NCBI GenBank assembly: GCA_964425755.1
Contig: CAYRNY010000015.1
Span: forward strand, 62,001-126,000
Reading direction: 5' to 3'
Length of the DNA: 64,000 nt
From: CAYRNY01 sp964425755
GTDB taxonomy: Bacteria > Chloroflexota > Anaerolineae > Aggregatilineales > Aggregatilineaceae
Shown here: positions 35,363-43,235 of the stretch, one piece after another
Layout: every line of letters starts with the position of its first letter
Numbering within the stretch: position 1 is the first letter of the stretch
Position numbers and translations under genes: made by a program
Notes under the pieces: model-generated
What the model saw: the letters and a program-made list of their open reading frames with translations, nothing else
The model's database searches: none
What the model was told of the DNA's origin: nothing

Positions 35363-36031
35363 TTACGGTGCTTGTGTATCCTCTAGAATTAGCCAGCCGG
35401 CATCCTCGCCAGTTAATTTCTCGAGCTGCTCGGCGGCTTCGCGCATGCGCGCTCGGCCATCTTCTAGATACTGCATGGTGTCTCCGCTGAACTCATTCGT
35501 TTCAAGTATCTCATCCTCGATGTGACGAACGAACAGGCTGTAGTCGATCATCCCGTACAAGATATTGTCCCGGGCCGGCTTGGCTTTATACGGATACTCT
35601 GCCGTTTCGAATTGCTGCCGGTAATCACGTGCCTGCTCCATATAACGCGAGACCGAATCACTGTAATCATACTCATCGGTCGCGTCCATCGCGAGGAAGA
35701 CCATCGCAAGATTCAACGATGATATGAATTCGTCAACTGCTGGCGCGTTGTAGCTCCACCATTCTTGGACGGCGGGATCATAGTTTTCCTTGAAGATATC
35801 CACCTGTGTCACCAGGACGATCCCGGCAACAATACCGAGTAGCACGCCAAGGGTGATGATCACGAGGCCGGACGGCCACAAGCGACGGTATTCCGAACGC
35901 GCCCGGGCCTCGGCATTGAGTTCTTTGATGCGCCGCACCAGAACACCAACGGCTTCTTTATGCTGGCCGCCATGCCACAACTCTTGCGCGCGCTCGATCG
36001 CCGGGTCTGTTTGATGAGCCTTATCGGTCAT
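35363..36031 (-). CDS. Hypothetical protein with one membrane anchor (222 aa)
   Basis: The product has a cytoplasmic helical N-terminus (AIERAQELWHGGQHKEAVGVLVRRIKEL, TPR-like) and one membrane helix at about 54-76 (GLVIITLGVLLGIVAGIVLV). An acidic helical outer domain of about 145 residues follows. The layout suggests a signalling or surface protein, but no family is recognised. In the prophage left arm it could be a lysogenic-conversion gene (inference from position). Confidence 0.65.
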   Translation of the reverse strand: MTDKAHQTDPAIERAQELWHGGQHKEAVGVLVRRIKELNAEARARSEYRRLWPSGLVIITLGVLLGIVAGIVLVTQVDIFKENYDPAVQEWWSYNAPAVDEFISSLNLAMVFLAMDATDEYDYSDSVSRYMEQARDYRQQFETAEYPYKAKPARDNILYGMIDYSLFVRHIEDEILETNEFSGDTMQYLEDGRARMREAAEQLEKLTGEDAGWLILEDTQAP

Positions 36032-36129
36032 AATCCGCTCCGCTATAACCCGCCTTTTGCCACTATATCACACAGGCTTGTAGGTGCGTCAAGTGACAGG
36101 ATGAAGATCACTACCCAGGCAGCCGGCTG

Positions 36130-36390
36130 TCACTTTTCGCGCTGGGCGAGCATCTTAGCGAGCGCCTGCAAGCGTTTGAACGTTTCCTGGTGGCGCTCCT
36201 TCGCCCGGATCTGCATGGTGGTCAATTCGGCGAGGATCAAAAACAGCACTCCCGGAACACCTCCGTAAAACAGCGCATATCCGGCATCGGCAAAGTCGTC
36301 ACCTACAAAGAGGATCAGTAATGCCAGAAACATTGCCGGCAGCAGAAAGAGCCAGCCCAAAACCAGAAAAAAAGTGAGCCTCGCGCGCAT
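36130..36390 (-). CDS. Small two-helix membrane protein (86 aa)
   Basis: Two hydrophobic segments (LTFFLVLGWLFLLPAMFLALLILF and ALFYGGVPGVLFLILAEL) precede a charged helical tail (RAKERHQETFKRLQALAKMLAQREK). The neighbouring gene on the same strand is also a membrane protein, so the two may work together. Function unknown. Confidence 0.6.
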   Translation of the reverse strand: MRARLTFFLVLGWLFLLPAMFLALLILFVGDDFADAGYALFYGGVPGVLFLILAELTTMQIRAKERHQETFKRLQALAKMLAQREK

Positions 36391-36768
36391 TGCGCCGCCT
36401 CCTATATATGTCGGTGATGTCGCTTAGCCTACACCTGATCGCGTCAATCGTGCAAGCAGCGTAAGCACCTGGTTGTTAATCTGCTGGGATTGCGTGCCGC
36501 GCAATCCCTGATCAGGTGTTACATTTGTAACACCTGACCGAGTAGCCCCACGCCGGACCCGACCCGGCCACGCGGGCGCTCACCCGCGCCGATCCACTTC
36601 TGAGGCTCATCCGGACCAGCTCCCTCACCGTATACCCGCCTCTCGCCGGCGCGGCTTGTGACCGCGCCCGCCCTGGTCCGCTATGCGCAGTTTGATATCT
36701 CTAACCGCGCGCGTACAATTAAGCGTGTCGAGTCGGTGTGCCTGCACCGGCCCGGCGGCCCATACTCG
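36391..36768. other. Intergenic region with a hairpin and the first palindromic site
   Basis: GGGATTGCG/CGCAATCCC (36486-36494 and 36500-36508) is a perfect 9-bp hairpin. Three bases further begins the first copy of the prophage palindrome (36512-36537). I see no gene here. Confidence 0.5.
36512..36537. repeat. Prophage palindrome copy 1 (intergenic, perfect)
   Basis: The arms CAGGTGTTACA and TGTAACACCTG are separated by TT, and one more paired base on each side (T..A) makes 12-bp arms. At arm position 8 this copy has T, matched by A on the other side. Confidence 0.85.
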
Positions 36769-37035
36769 TCACACTGCGGCGGGTATGGGCATATCCTGCC
36801 CCTGTTCGTCTTCAACCCATTCATAGACTTCACTGGGGGCAACATTAAAAAATTGCGCCAGCTTTGCGACGACGTCAGCGTCCAGGCGCTTAAATGTTGC
36901 GCCCCACTGCATCCACGCTGAGATCGTAGGCTGGCGCAGATCGACCGCTTCCGCGATCTCTGTCTGCGTTGGCCTGCGCTGATTCTCGCGCTCGTACTTT
37001 TGAAGCAGCTCAGGCACTCTCGTACGCCACGCCAT
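36769..37035 (-). CDS. XRE-family repressor-like regulator
   Basis: The 88-residue protein has a helix-turn-helix (RPTQTEIAEAVDLRQPTISAWMQ, about 21-43) followed by FKRLDADVVAKLAQFFNVAPSEVYEWVED, the usual XRE fold. GTGAGG lies before the start. It is divergent from the early operon, the usual place of a phage lysogeny repressor, and lacks a self-cleaving peptidase domain. It likely binds sites in the 37036-37431 control region. Confidence 0.85.
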   Translation of the reverse strand: MAWRTRVPELLQKYERENQRRPTQTEIAEAVDLRQPTISAWMQWGATFKRLDADVVAKLAQFFNVAPSEVYEWVEDEQGQDMPIPAAV

Positions 37036-37063
37036 ATTTTGACCTCACTTTCCCACGCCAATA

Positions 37064-37093
37064 ATCATACCCCGGCGTTATACGGCTAGTCAA
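37064..37093 (-). promoter_or_regulatory. Predicted promoter of the XRE repressor
   Basis: On the minus strand, TTGACT (37093-37088) and TATGAT (37069-37064) are separated by 18 bases, 28 bases before the repressor start codon. Confidence 0.55.
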
Positions 37094-37145
37094 GCATCCT
37101 ATACGCCAAACTATGGAGCCTTTACACAATCTTTATACTTTCGAC

Positions 37146-37174
37146 TTGATTTCTTATACGGTATGACGTATTAT
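37146..37174 (+). promoter_or_regulatory. Predicted early promoter towards the ParB-like gene
   Basis: TTGATT (37146-37151) and TATTAT (37169-37174) have a 17-base spacer. The spacer contains an ATACG inverted repeat that could be the repressor operator. Confidence 0.6.
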
Positions 37175-37431
37175 AGTTAGTGAAGTTGAGCGGCAAAACA
37201 AAAGCCCTCGGTGCTCGCAACACCGAGACAGGAAGCTATACTGCTTTTGACGCTATCGAAAATCGAGTCTGGCGCGGGGCGCAGCGCTGCGGATATCGCC
37301 CCGCCGCGTTTCGCGCTAGAATTGGAGGTATTAAGAACCATACAAGCATTCCCAATCGGACCGTTTGCCAGAACAGATTAGCAACTGATAACACCCGGAT
37401 CGTATCCGGCAGCTAGAAGAAGGGCGAGATT

Positions 37432-39591
37432 ATGTCCGAGCAAGCCAAATCCATCACCATCGGCGACGCAACTTTCCACCTCGTGTACGCCGACCTGCTC
37501 CCCCCGCTTTCCGAAGCCAAGTACACCTCACTGCGCGCCAGCATCCGCGCCATGGGCATCCGCGACGATATCCACGTGCGCCAGCGCGCCGACGGCAGCT
37601 ACGACGTCATCGACGGCCAGCACCGGCTCACCATCGCCGCAGCACTCGACCTGCCGCGCGACGCCGTGCCGCTCAAGGAGCACGACGTTGACGACGACAC
37701 CGCCGAAACCCTGGCCTACTCACTCAACCTGGCACGCCGCCACCTCAACGCCGAAGACCGCCAGCAGGTGGTCGCGTCGCTGCGTAAGAAGGGCAAGTCG
37801 CTGCGCCAGATCGCCGAGCTCGTCGGCGTGAGCCGCACCACCGTGCAGCGCGACATTGACGCACTGGCAGCCGCAGGTGTCACAAATGTGACACCTGACC
37901 AGGTCACCGGTGCCGACGGCAAGCAGCAGCCCGCGCAGAAGCCGCAGACGCGTACGGCGGCGCTGGCCGCGAAGATCATAGCCATGTACGGCGACCGGGA
38001 GACCACGCTCTACGTCGACGACATCCGCGCCCAGCTCGGCGACACCGAAAACGCCATCCTCCACGCCGCGATCGGGCTGCTCATGGCCGAATATCGCATC
38101 CGCCAGCACAGCGGCGAGCGCGGGCGCTACGACCGCATCGCACCCGTCAACGGCGAGCAGGTCCGCAAAGCGATCCTCGACGTGCTCTACCGCCGCCAGG
38201 AACCCATCGCGCCCGACAAGCTGGAACGCAAAGCCGTGCAGCGCGTGCGCGCGCCAATCACCGACATTCACGCCGAACTGGACGTGCTCAAAGCACAGGA
38301 CCGCGTTATCGATGTGGATCGCGCCTGGACGCGTGTACCGCCGCAGCCCAAGCTGGAACAGGTACTCAACACCCTGGCCGAGCACGGCCCGGCGACGGTC
38401 GACGACATCCACAACCACGCGCGCATGGACGCGACGGAAGTGGTCCCGGCGCTGGCGCACTTGCAGCACAAGGGGCGCGTCATCCGGCGCGGCGACGCGT
38501 GGGAGCTCACGCCAGACGCGCCGGTCGCGCAGCGCGAAGGCGATGACCGGCCCCGTGCCGATCGCACGCTGGCCGTGATCGACGGCCAGCCCGTCACCGC
38601 TGCCGACATCCCCGGCTACGAGCAGCTCGCCGAAGACGCCCAGCGCCGCGCCGAACTCAACGCCAGGTTCAACACCGACGCGGTGAAGATCAACGCCGAA
38701 CCCTGGGACCAGGGCGCGTGGCACCGTGCGATCGAGGTCGCTCGCAAGCTCCGCGCGGCGGACCTGTGGGACGGCCAATCGCTGCTCTCGTTCAACGCCA
38801 ACGTCTACGAGCTGCACGATCGCCTGTTCGGCGTCAAGCGCGAGCCGGCCACCAGCCTAGTCAAGGGCCGCGATTACACCATCGTGCCCACGACGTCCAG
38901 GGACGACAGCGACGAAAGTGCAGAAGCGCTTGAAACCAAAATCGTCGCCATGCTCCAAGACAAACCGCTGCCCTACCGGGTGATCAAGGCGCGCCTCGAA
39001 GCTGACGGCGTGCAGGTTGTGGATCTGGGAGAACGGCTGGCGACACTACTCGATGCCGGGCGCATTGTCGAGAATGTCGGCCTGTATGGACTTCCCGCAC
39101 ACCAGCATGACCAGTCCCCGCGCCCCGCAGCGGGCGAATCAACCACCGCCCCGCCGGTCGACGACGACATGACCCTCGAGGACGCCAAAGCGCAGATCAT
39201 GACGTTCCTGTCGGGCCGCGCCGGCGCGTACTGGAACACGCTCAACGCAATGGGCATCCCCACCTACCTGGCGGATATGGCGCTGCGCGAGCTGGTGCGC
39301 GAGCGCAAGGTCCGCAAGTCCCACGACCGGTTCTACGAGGTCATCCAGCCGCACACCGAGCTGAAGATCGCGCTCGGCAGCCTGGAATCCAGCCTCGAAG
39401 GCGTCCGCCGCGAGATCAAGGCCCTGCCGCTGGCCGACCTGGAGCCGGAGCACGTGCAGGAAGCCCGCGAGGCCATCCTGCACGCCCGTGTCGAAATGTC
39501 CGAGCTGTACAACCGCCTGGAAGCCCTGCTCGACAAGCTGCCGGGCGAGAGCGAAACCGAAGAGCAAACGGAAGAGCCGGCCCAGGTCTAG
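37432..39591 (+). CDS. ParB-like DNA-binding protein with a long C-terminal extension
   Basis: The 719-residue protein begins with a ParB/Srx-type domain (about 15-105, with VIDGQHRLTIAAAL). A helix-turn-helix follows (SLRQIAELVGVSRTTVQRDIDAL, about 123-145). The rest holds several winged-helix-like segments (AILDVLYRRQEPIAPDKLERKAV, VLNTLAEHGPATVDDIHNHA) and a helical end. There is no ParA gene next to it. It is the first gene of the early block. The prophage palindrome lies inside it just after the helix-turn-helix, so it may bind that site. It could be a transcription regulator, a partition protein or a replication factor. Confidence 0.75.
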   Translation: MSEQAKSITIGDATFHLVYADLLPPLSEAKYTSLRASIRAMGIRDDIHVRQRADGSYDVIDGQHRLTIAAALDLPRDAVPLKEHDVDDDTAETLAYSLNLARRHLNAEDRQQVVASLRKKGKSLRQIAELVGVSRTTVQRDIDALAAAGVTNVTPDQVTGADGKQQPAQKPQTRTAALAAKIIAMYGDRETTLYVDDIRAQLGDTENAILHAAIGLLMAEYRIRQHSGERGRYDRIAPVNGEQVRKAILDVLYRRQEPIAPDKLERKAVQRVRAPITDIHAELDVLKAQDRVIDVDRAWTRVPPQPKLEQVLNTLAEHGPATVDDIHNHARMDATEVVPALAHLQHKGRVIRRGDAWELTPDAPVAQREGDDRPRADRTLAVIDGQPVTAADIPGYEQLAEDAQRRAELNARFNTDAVKINAEPWDQGAWHRAIEVARKLRAADLWDGQSLLSFNANVYELHDRLFGVKREPATSLVKGRDYTIVPTTSRDDSDESAEALETKIVAMLQDKPLPYRVIKARLEADGVQVVDLGERLATLLDAGRIVENVGLYGLPAHQHDQSPRPAAGESTTAPPVDDDMTLEDAKAQIMTFLSGRAGAYWNTLNAMGIPTYLADMALRELVRERKVRKSHDRFYEVIQPHTELKIALGSLESSLEGVRREIKALPLADLEPEHVQEAREAILHARVEMSELYNRLEALLDKLPGESETEEQTEEPAQV
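37874..37897. repeat. Prophage palindrome copy 2 (inside the ParB-like gene, perfect)
   Basis: The arms CAGGTGTCACA and TGTGACACCTG flank AA. It is read in frame as AGVTNVTP, immediately after the helix-turn-helix. Confidence 0.85.
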
Positions 39592-39625
39592 CTGACGGCG
39601 GCCAAAGAGTAACAGGAGCAACCTT

Positions 39626-40873
39626 ATGGAGATCCAATTCAAGCACACCAAACTGCAACACGCCCACAAGGTCGAGGTGACCATCACCGACGGCGACGAG
39701 ACCCACACAGGCAGCGACGTGGCACTCGCCGCGCGCGACGCCTACCGGATGGCCTACCGCAAAGCCCGCGCCGCCCGCAACTGGGGCGCGCTGGCCGAAA
39801 TCATGATCTACCCCACCGACCCCGCCGCTCGCGCGATCGCCTTCATGCGCCTGCAGCTGCGCGGCTACGAGCACGCCGTCCGCCGCCTGGTCACCGACGC
39901 GCGCGCACTCGCCGACGAGCGCGACGAATTGCGCGATCAAACCAACAGACGCGCCCAATGGTTGGACGCCCAGTATGCGTTTGCAGCCCGGCTCGTGCAC
40001 GAAAAAAAGCAAGCCCTCCGCGCCGCCCGCAAGCACACCGCACAGCTCTACCGCGCCTACGACGCCCTGGTCGCCAAGCAGCACGTGCTCCTGAGCGCCG
40101 TCGCGCGCACTATGCGCTACCTCGAGGATGCCGGCGACACCGAAAGCGACGCCTACCAGGCGCTCGCCGCCGTCACGATGAAGTCCCCAGTGCTGGGGCT
40201 GGTCCCGCGCGTGCCGAAAGCCCGCAGCATGGACGCCACGCGCGTGATCGCCCGCCTGGAACGGCACATCCGCAGACGCGAGCGCCGCATCCGCGAACTG
40301 GAAGATGCCCAGCGCCCGCTTGAGAAGCTCGCGCGCAAACTCGAGAAGGAATTGGCCGCCGCGCGCGAGGAAAACCTGCGCCTGCGCCAACAACTCGACG
40401 CCGCGCTGGATGCCCGCACCCAGGCCGAGCAGACGCTCGACACCATCCAGGACATGCTCAAAGCAGCCGGCATCATCGGCCACGTCCGGAACAGCGTCGC
40501 CCAGGCGATCGCCAAAGCACGCCAGGCCGACGACTGGAAGCAGCGCTACCAGGACCTGCACGAGCAGCAAGCTAGGCGCGAGCTGCAGCGCGACGGCGAC
40601 AGCGCTGGTAGCGACAGCGCCAGGCTCGCCGCGCAGACACTCCGCGCCGCCGGCTACACCGGCGACGACCTGGAGTGCATGGTCAAGGCCGCGATCGACC
40701 GCGCCGCGCACTACCAGCGCATGTACAGCAAGGCGGAGATGGAGCGCGCGCAGCTCTTCGAGCAGATCAAGCGCAACTACGGGGCACCGCCCGCCACCGC
40801 CGAGCGCAAAGCCGAAGCCGACGAGCCGAGCGAAGCACCCGAAATATCGACCGCGCCGCACGAAGCGGCATAG
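39626..40873 (+). CDS. Coiled-coil hypothetical protein (415 aa)
   Basis: AGGAG lies before the ATG at 39626. The N-terminal 90 residues are mixed (VEVTITDGDETHTGSDVALAARDAYRMAYRK). Residues about 95-145 and 205-290 are strong coiled coils rich in Glu, Arg and Ala. It follows the ParB-like gene by 34 bp in the same operon and could be its partner or a structural early protein. No family recognised. Confidence 0.65.
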   Translation: MEIQFKHTKLQHAHKVEVTITDGDETHTGSDVALAARDAYRMAYRKARAARNWGALAEIMIYPTDPAARAIAFMRLQLRGYEHAVRRLVTDARALADERDELRDQTNRRAQWLDAQYAFAARLVHEKKQALRAARKHTAQLYRAYDALVAKQHVLLSAVARTMRYLEDAGDTESDAYQALAAVTMKSPVLGLVPRVPKARSMDATRVIARLERHIRRRERRIRELEDAQRPLEKLARKLEKELAAAREENLRLRQQLDAALDARTQAEQTLDTIQDMLKAAGIIGHVRNSVAQAIAKARQADDWKQRYQDLHEQQARRELQRDGDSAGSDSARLAAQTLRAAGYTGDDLECMVKAAIDRAAHYQRMYSKAEMERAQLFEQIKRNYGAPPATAERKAEADEPSEAPEISTAPHEAA

Positions 40874-40875
40874 AC
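40848..40875. repeat. 28-bp direct repeat, copy A
   Basis: This sequence is identical to 41487-41514. It spans the end and stop codon of the coiled-coil gene (frame ending TAPHEAA). The two copies flank the 194-residue gene. Confidence 0.8.
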
Positions 40876-40890
40876 CGACAGGAGTCAACG

Positions 40891-41475
40891 ATGACCTACG
40901 ACAATAACTGGCGCGACCATCCCGACTACCGGGATGAACTGGACTATTCCAATGACGTCCGTTTCCGCTACAGCTGCACGCCTGGCGGACGCTTCAACGC
41001 GGCCCGCAAGCGACAAGCGGCGGGCGAGCAAAACAATATCATTCGCGTGCTCGTCGAATTCGATCGCCACGCCGGGCACAAGGTGGACCGGGCACGCATG
41101 CAATCGCTCTACCGCATTGTGCGCAAGGTGGGCTACCGCCTGGGCCGCAACAATCTCTACGCGCCACCTGTGCGCGGGAAGGAAATGCAGGCTTGCCGCG
41201 TGCCGCCCTGGCCTGAAACCCAAACGTCCGGCTATTGGTGGGACGTGGCCCGGCTTGCCGAACGCGCCGCCAACCTAGCCCTGGCCGCCGCCTACACGTT
41301 CGAGCGCGAAGCCGAGCGTTACCGCGCCCAAGGCGACCACGCTAAAGCCCGGGAACGCCAAGCGCTGGCCGATCGGTACTTCCACCGCGCCGAGTGCGCC
41401 CACGTTGACCAGATGGACAGCGAGGGCGAGGCCGTCACGCTGAGCTGGTACGAGGAACACGCCCAGAACCTGTAA
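40891..41475 (+). CDS. Hypothetical protein (194 aa)
   Basis: The ATG at 40891 follows AGGAG. The product is polar with an aromatic N-terminus (DNNWRDHPDYRDELDYSNDVRFRYSC) and an Ala/Arg/Glu-rich helical C-terminal half. It is bracketed by a 28-bp direct repeat, suggesting it was gained or duplicated as a unit. Function unknown. Confidence 0.6.
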   Translation: MTYDNNWRDHPDYRDELDYSNDVRFRYSCTPGGRFNAARKRQAAGEQNNIIRVLVEFDRHAGHKVDRARMQSLYRIVRKVGYRLGRNNLYAPPVRGKEMQACRVPPWPETQTSGYWWDVARLAERAANLALAAAYTFEREAERYRAQGDHAKARERQALADRYFHRAECAHVDQMDSEGEAVTLSWYEEHAQNL

Positions 41476-41486
41476 TTGGCAACTAC

Positions 41487-41514
41487 CGACCGCGCCGCAC
41501 GAAGCGGCATAGAC
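41487..41514. repeat. 28-bp direct repeat, copy B
   Basis: Identical to 40848-40875, but here it lies between genes, 12 bp before the next start codon. It looks like the leftover end of a duplicated coiled-coil gene. Confidence 0.8.
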
Positions 41515-41526
41515 AAGGGGGACTGC

Positions 41527-41850
41527 ATGATCGACGAATTGTACTGGTCTTTGCCGGTCAAAGTGCGCGCTAAAGCACTGGGCCGCATGGATAACCGGCA
41601 CTTCGCGCGGTTCGTGGCGCTGACGGGGAGCGGGCTTGCCCTGGTCGCGTTTTGGGAGCACCGCCACGCCGCGCCGTACCCGCTGCTGGTCCCGCCCAAC
41701 CAACTCGCGCACGCCGAAAAAGGACAGTGCTATCCTGCCATGCCCGACTGGGCCATGCCGTACCGGCCAGACGAATATCCCTGGCTGACGGGGGATAAAG
41801 AGAAAGATTTAGAGTGGCTGACAAGAAAGGTGAACTATGAATACCCCTGA
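41527..41850 (+). CDS. Hypothetical protein (107 aa)
   Basis: The start is ATG 41527 (MIDELYWSLP), after GGGGGA. The product has VKVRAKALGRMDNRHFARFVALTGSGLALVAFW near the start and a Pro/Tyr-rich end. No domain is recognised. It overlaps the next gene by 14 bp. Confidence 0.55.
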   Translation: MIDELYWSLPVKVRAKALGRMDNRHFARFVALTGSGLALVAFWEHRHAAPYPLLVPPNQLAHAEKGQCYPAMPDWAMPYRPDEYPWLTGDKEKDLEWLTRKVNYEYP

Positions 41851-42100
41851 AAACCCGACCCTGATGTTCGACACGCTGCAAGGGCTGCTCGACGTGCTGA
41901 GCGACAATCACGTCTTCGCCGCGCTCTACCGCGACGAACTCGACGCCGCCCGCGAAGCCCTGGAAGACCTGCACCGCTGGGCGGACGCCGAATCCGCCGC
42001 CGCCGAGATCAACTACCAGAAGTGGCAGGAAGCCCAGCGCCAGCTCGACGCCCTGCGCTACCAGCCACGCGACGAAGTCCCGACGATCGACCGGAGCTAA
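41837..42100 (+). CDS. Small helical hypothetical protein (87 aa)
   Basis: The ATG at 41837 overlaps the previous gene; AAAGG lies upstream. The product is acidic and helical (LQGLLDVLSDNHVFAALYRDELDAAREALEDLHRW). No family recognised; such short acidic early proteins in phages often bind host proteins. Confidence 0.55.
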   Translation: MNTPENPTLMFDTLQGLLDVLSDNHVFAALYRDELDAAREALEDLHRWADAESAAAEINYQKWQEAQRQLDALRYQPRDEVPTIDRS

Positions 42101-42150
42101 CCCGGCCAGCGCCGCCAACTGCATCCGTTACTTTACGAGGAGAGATTTTG

Positions 42151-42480
42151 ATGCACGAGAACGACACTACCTTGCAACCGGGCGACGTGGTCGCCCTCAC
42201 CGAAGACCTCGCCTACGCCGGCGGCATCCCTGCCGGCACCGAAGGCGTGATCACGCGCGTGTTCAACGCGATCGGCACGCTGTACGAGATCGACTGCGAA
42301 GGCTACACGCCGGTCATCCTGCGCCCCTCGCTGGTCGCGTTCGTCGAGCGCCCGCCGGACATCCGCGACGACTGGGACCTGATGGTCCACGCCGCGCGGC
42401 TGATGGCCCTACGCACCGGCGGAGCGGTCCGCACGATTGGCATCCGCGTCAACAAGAAAAACGCCCCGACCAGCGCATAG
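42151..42480 (+). CDS. Hypothetical protein with a DUF4926/SH3-like fold (109 aa)
   Basis: The ATG at 42151, preceded by GAGGAG, is chosen over longer frames. TTLQPGDVVALTEDLAYAGGIPAGTEGVITRVF resembles DUF4926-type small beta barrels, which occur near toxin-antitoxin and phage loci without a known role. A helical tail follows. It is the most recognisable of the small early genes here, though the match is only by pattern. Confidence 0.6.
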   Translation: MHENDTTLQPGDVVALTEDLAYAGGIPAGTEGVITRVFNAIGTLYEIDCEGYTPVILRPSLVAFVERPPDIRDDWDLMVHAARLMALRTGGAVRTIGIRVNKKNAPTSA

Positions 42481-42505
42481 CAACGACCGGGGCGCAAGAG
42501 CACCG

Positions 42506-42528
42506 GGGGCGTGCTAGCAACACGCCCC
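42506..42528. terminator. Hairpin between early genes
   Basis: GGGGCGTG (42506-42513) pairs with CACGCCCC (42521-42528), with two more pairs outside. It has no T-run and sits just before the next ribosome site. Confidence 0.4.
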
Positions 42529-42549
42529 TGGAGATAAGGAGTATAGCAC

Positions 42550-42831
42550 ATGAAGCTGTTCATCGCGTTAACCGTTCTCGCCGCAGTGTGGCTGCTGGCG
42601 CTGGTCCTGTACCTGCTGGTGGCACGGCTGCGGCGCATCCGGCGCTCCGGACGACGATATCTGGCCCACGCGGGACCCAACGACATCGTGTCGCCGGGCG
42701 TCGTGCTGCACGCATGGGACGACCCGGCAAATGATCCCGTCGCCGTCGCCGAGGCATCCGCGCGCGCCATGTATGGCGATCGCGGGTTGCCGGAGAGACC
42801 TGTGAGGAATAACGGCCATGACGATAAGTGA
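42550..42831 (+). CDS. Small membrane-anchored protein (93 aa)
   Basis: One N-terminal membrane helix (LFIALTVLAAVWLLALVLYLLVA) is followed by a basic stretch and a soluble tail. GGAG lies about ten bases before the start. It overlaps the next short gene by 14 bp. Function unknown. Confidence 0.55.
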   Translation: MKLFIALTVLAAVWLLALVLYLLVARLRRIRRSGRRYLAHAGPNDIVSPGVVLHAWDDPANDPVAVAEASARAMYGDRGLPERPVRNNGHDDK

Positions 42832-42937
42832 CTTCCTGTTCATCGCACTGGGATTCGTGGCGATCCTGGGCACGTTGTACGTGCTCACCGTGATCCCCGG
42901 TCCGCCGAAAGGGCAACGCCATGACCACACCGATTGA
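42818..42937 (+). CDS. Very small membrane protein (39 aa)
   Basis: The ATG at 42818 follows TGAGGAATAACGGCC. The product is one membrane helix (FLFIALGFVAILGTLYVLTVI) with a short polar end. It overlaps both neighbours, a layout typical of coupled phage genes. It is probably real but could be a leader for the next gene. Confidence 0.45.
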   Translation: MTISDFLFIALGFVAILGTLYVLTVIPGPPKGQRHDHTD

Positions 42938-43205
42938 CGGCTGTGCCCGCCTGATCGCCCTGATGGCCGACGCTGTAAGGCACCTGGACGCCGTGAACGA
43001 CAGAAGCGACCTGGCGCAGCTGCAGCACAAGGCGGCGAATTTCCTGCTGGCTGTGGAATACGGCCTGGCTCCGCCACGCACATACCAGGAACGCATTGAG
43101 CTTGAACGGGCGGCCTACGAACTAAAAATCGCGCTGCTGAACGCGTACTCGCGGCTGGTAATGCGTGATCACCTGCGCGGGAACAACGCGCAAACCGCTC
43201 GATAG
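42921..43205 (+). CDS. Small helical hypothetical protein (94 aa)
   Basis: The ATG at 42921 overlaps the previous gene. The product is helical (LIALMADAVRHLDAVNDRSDLAQLQHKAANFLL, TYQERIELERAAYELKIALLNAYSRLV). No domain recognised. Confidence 0.55.
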   Translation: MTTPIDGCARLIALMADAVRHLDAVNDRSDLAQLQHKAANFLLAVEYGLAPPRTYQERIELERAAYELKIALLNAYSRLVMRDHLRGNNAQTAR

Positions 43206-43235
43206 ATCGACCATATTGCATATACGAGGTGAAAC

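Larger units (their letters stand above)
37036..37431. promoter_or_regulatory. Divergent control region of the prophage (lysogeny/early switch)
   Basis: Facing promoters lie here together with repeated ATACG motifs: TTATACGG near 37078-37085, CTATACGC near 37109, and TTATACGG near 37154. Around the last, ATACG and CGTAT form an inverted repeat with a 6-base gap across the early promoter. After it comes a leader of about 250 bases with hairpin CTCGGTG/CACCGAG (37207-37213, 37221-37227). An open frame at 37180-37416 has no ribosome site and is not called as a gene. Confidence 0.6.

Noticed and set aside
37180..37416. 78-residue frame in the early leader
   Set aside because: It starts with GTG directly after the -10 box, without room for a ribosome site, and contains a hairpin; it is more likely leader RNA.
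37720..38817. 365-residue open frame on the minus strand
   Set aside because: It is antisense to the ParB-like gene and shows no family similarity.
39416..40888. 490-residue open frame on the minus strand
   Set aside because: It is antisense to the coiled-coil early gene; the plus-strand frame has a ribosome site and operon context.
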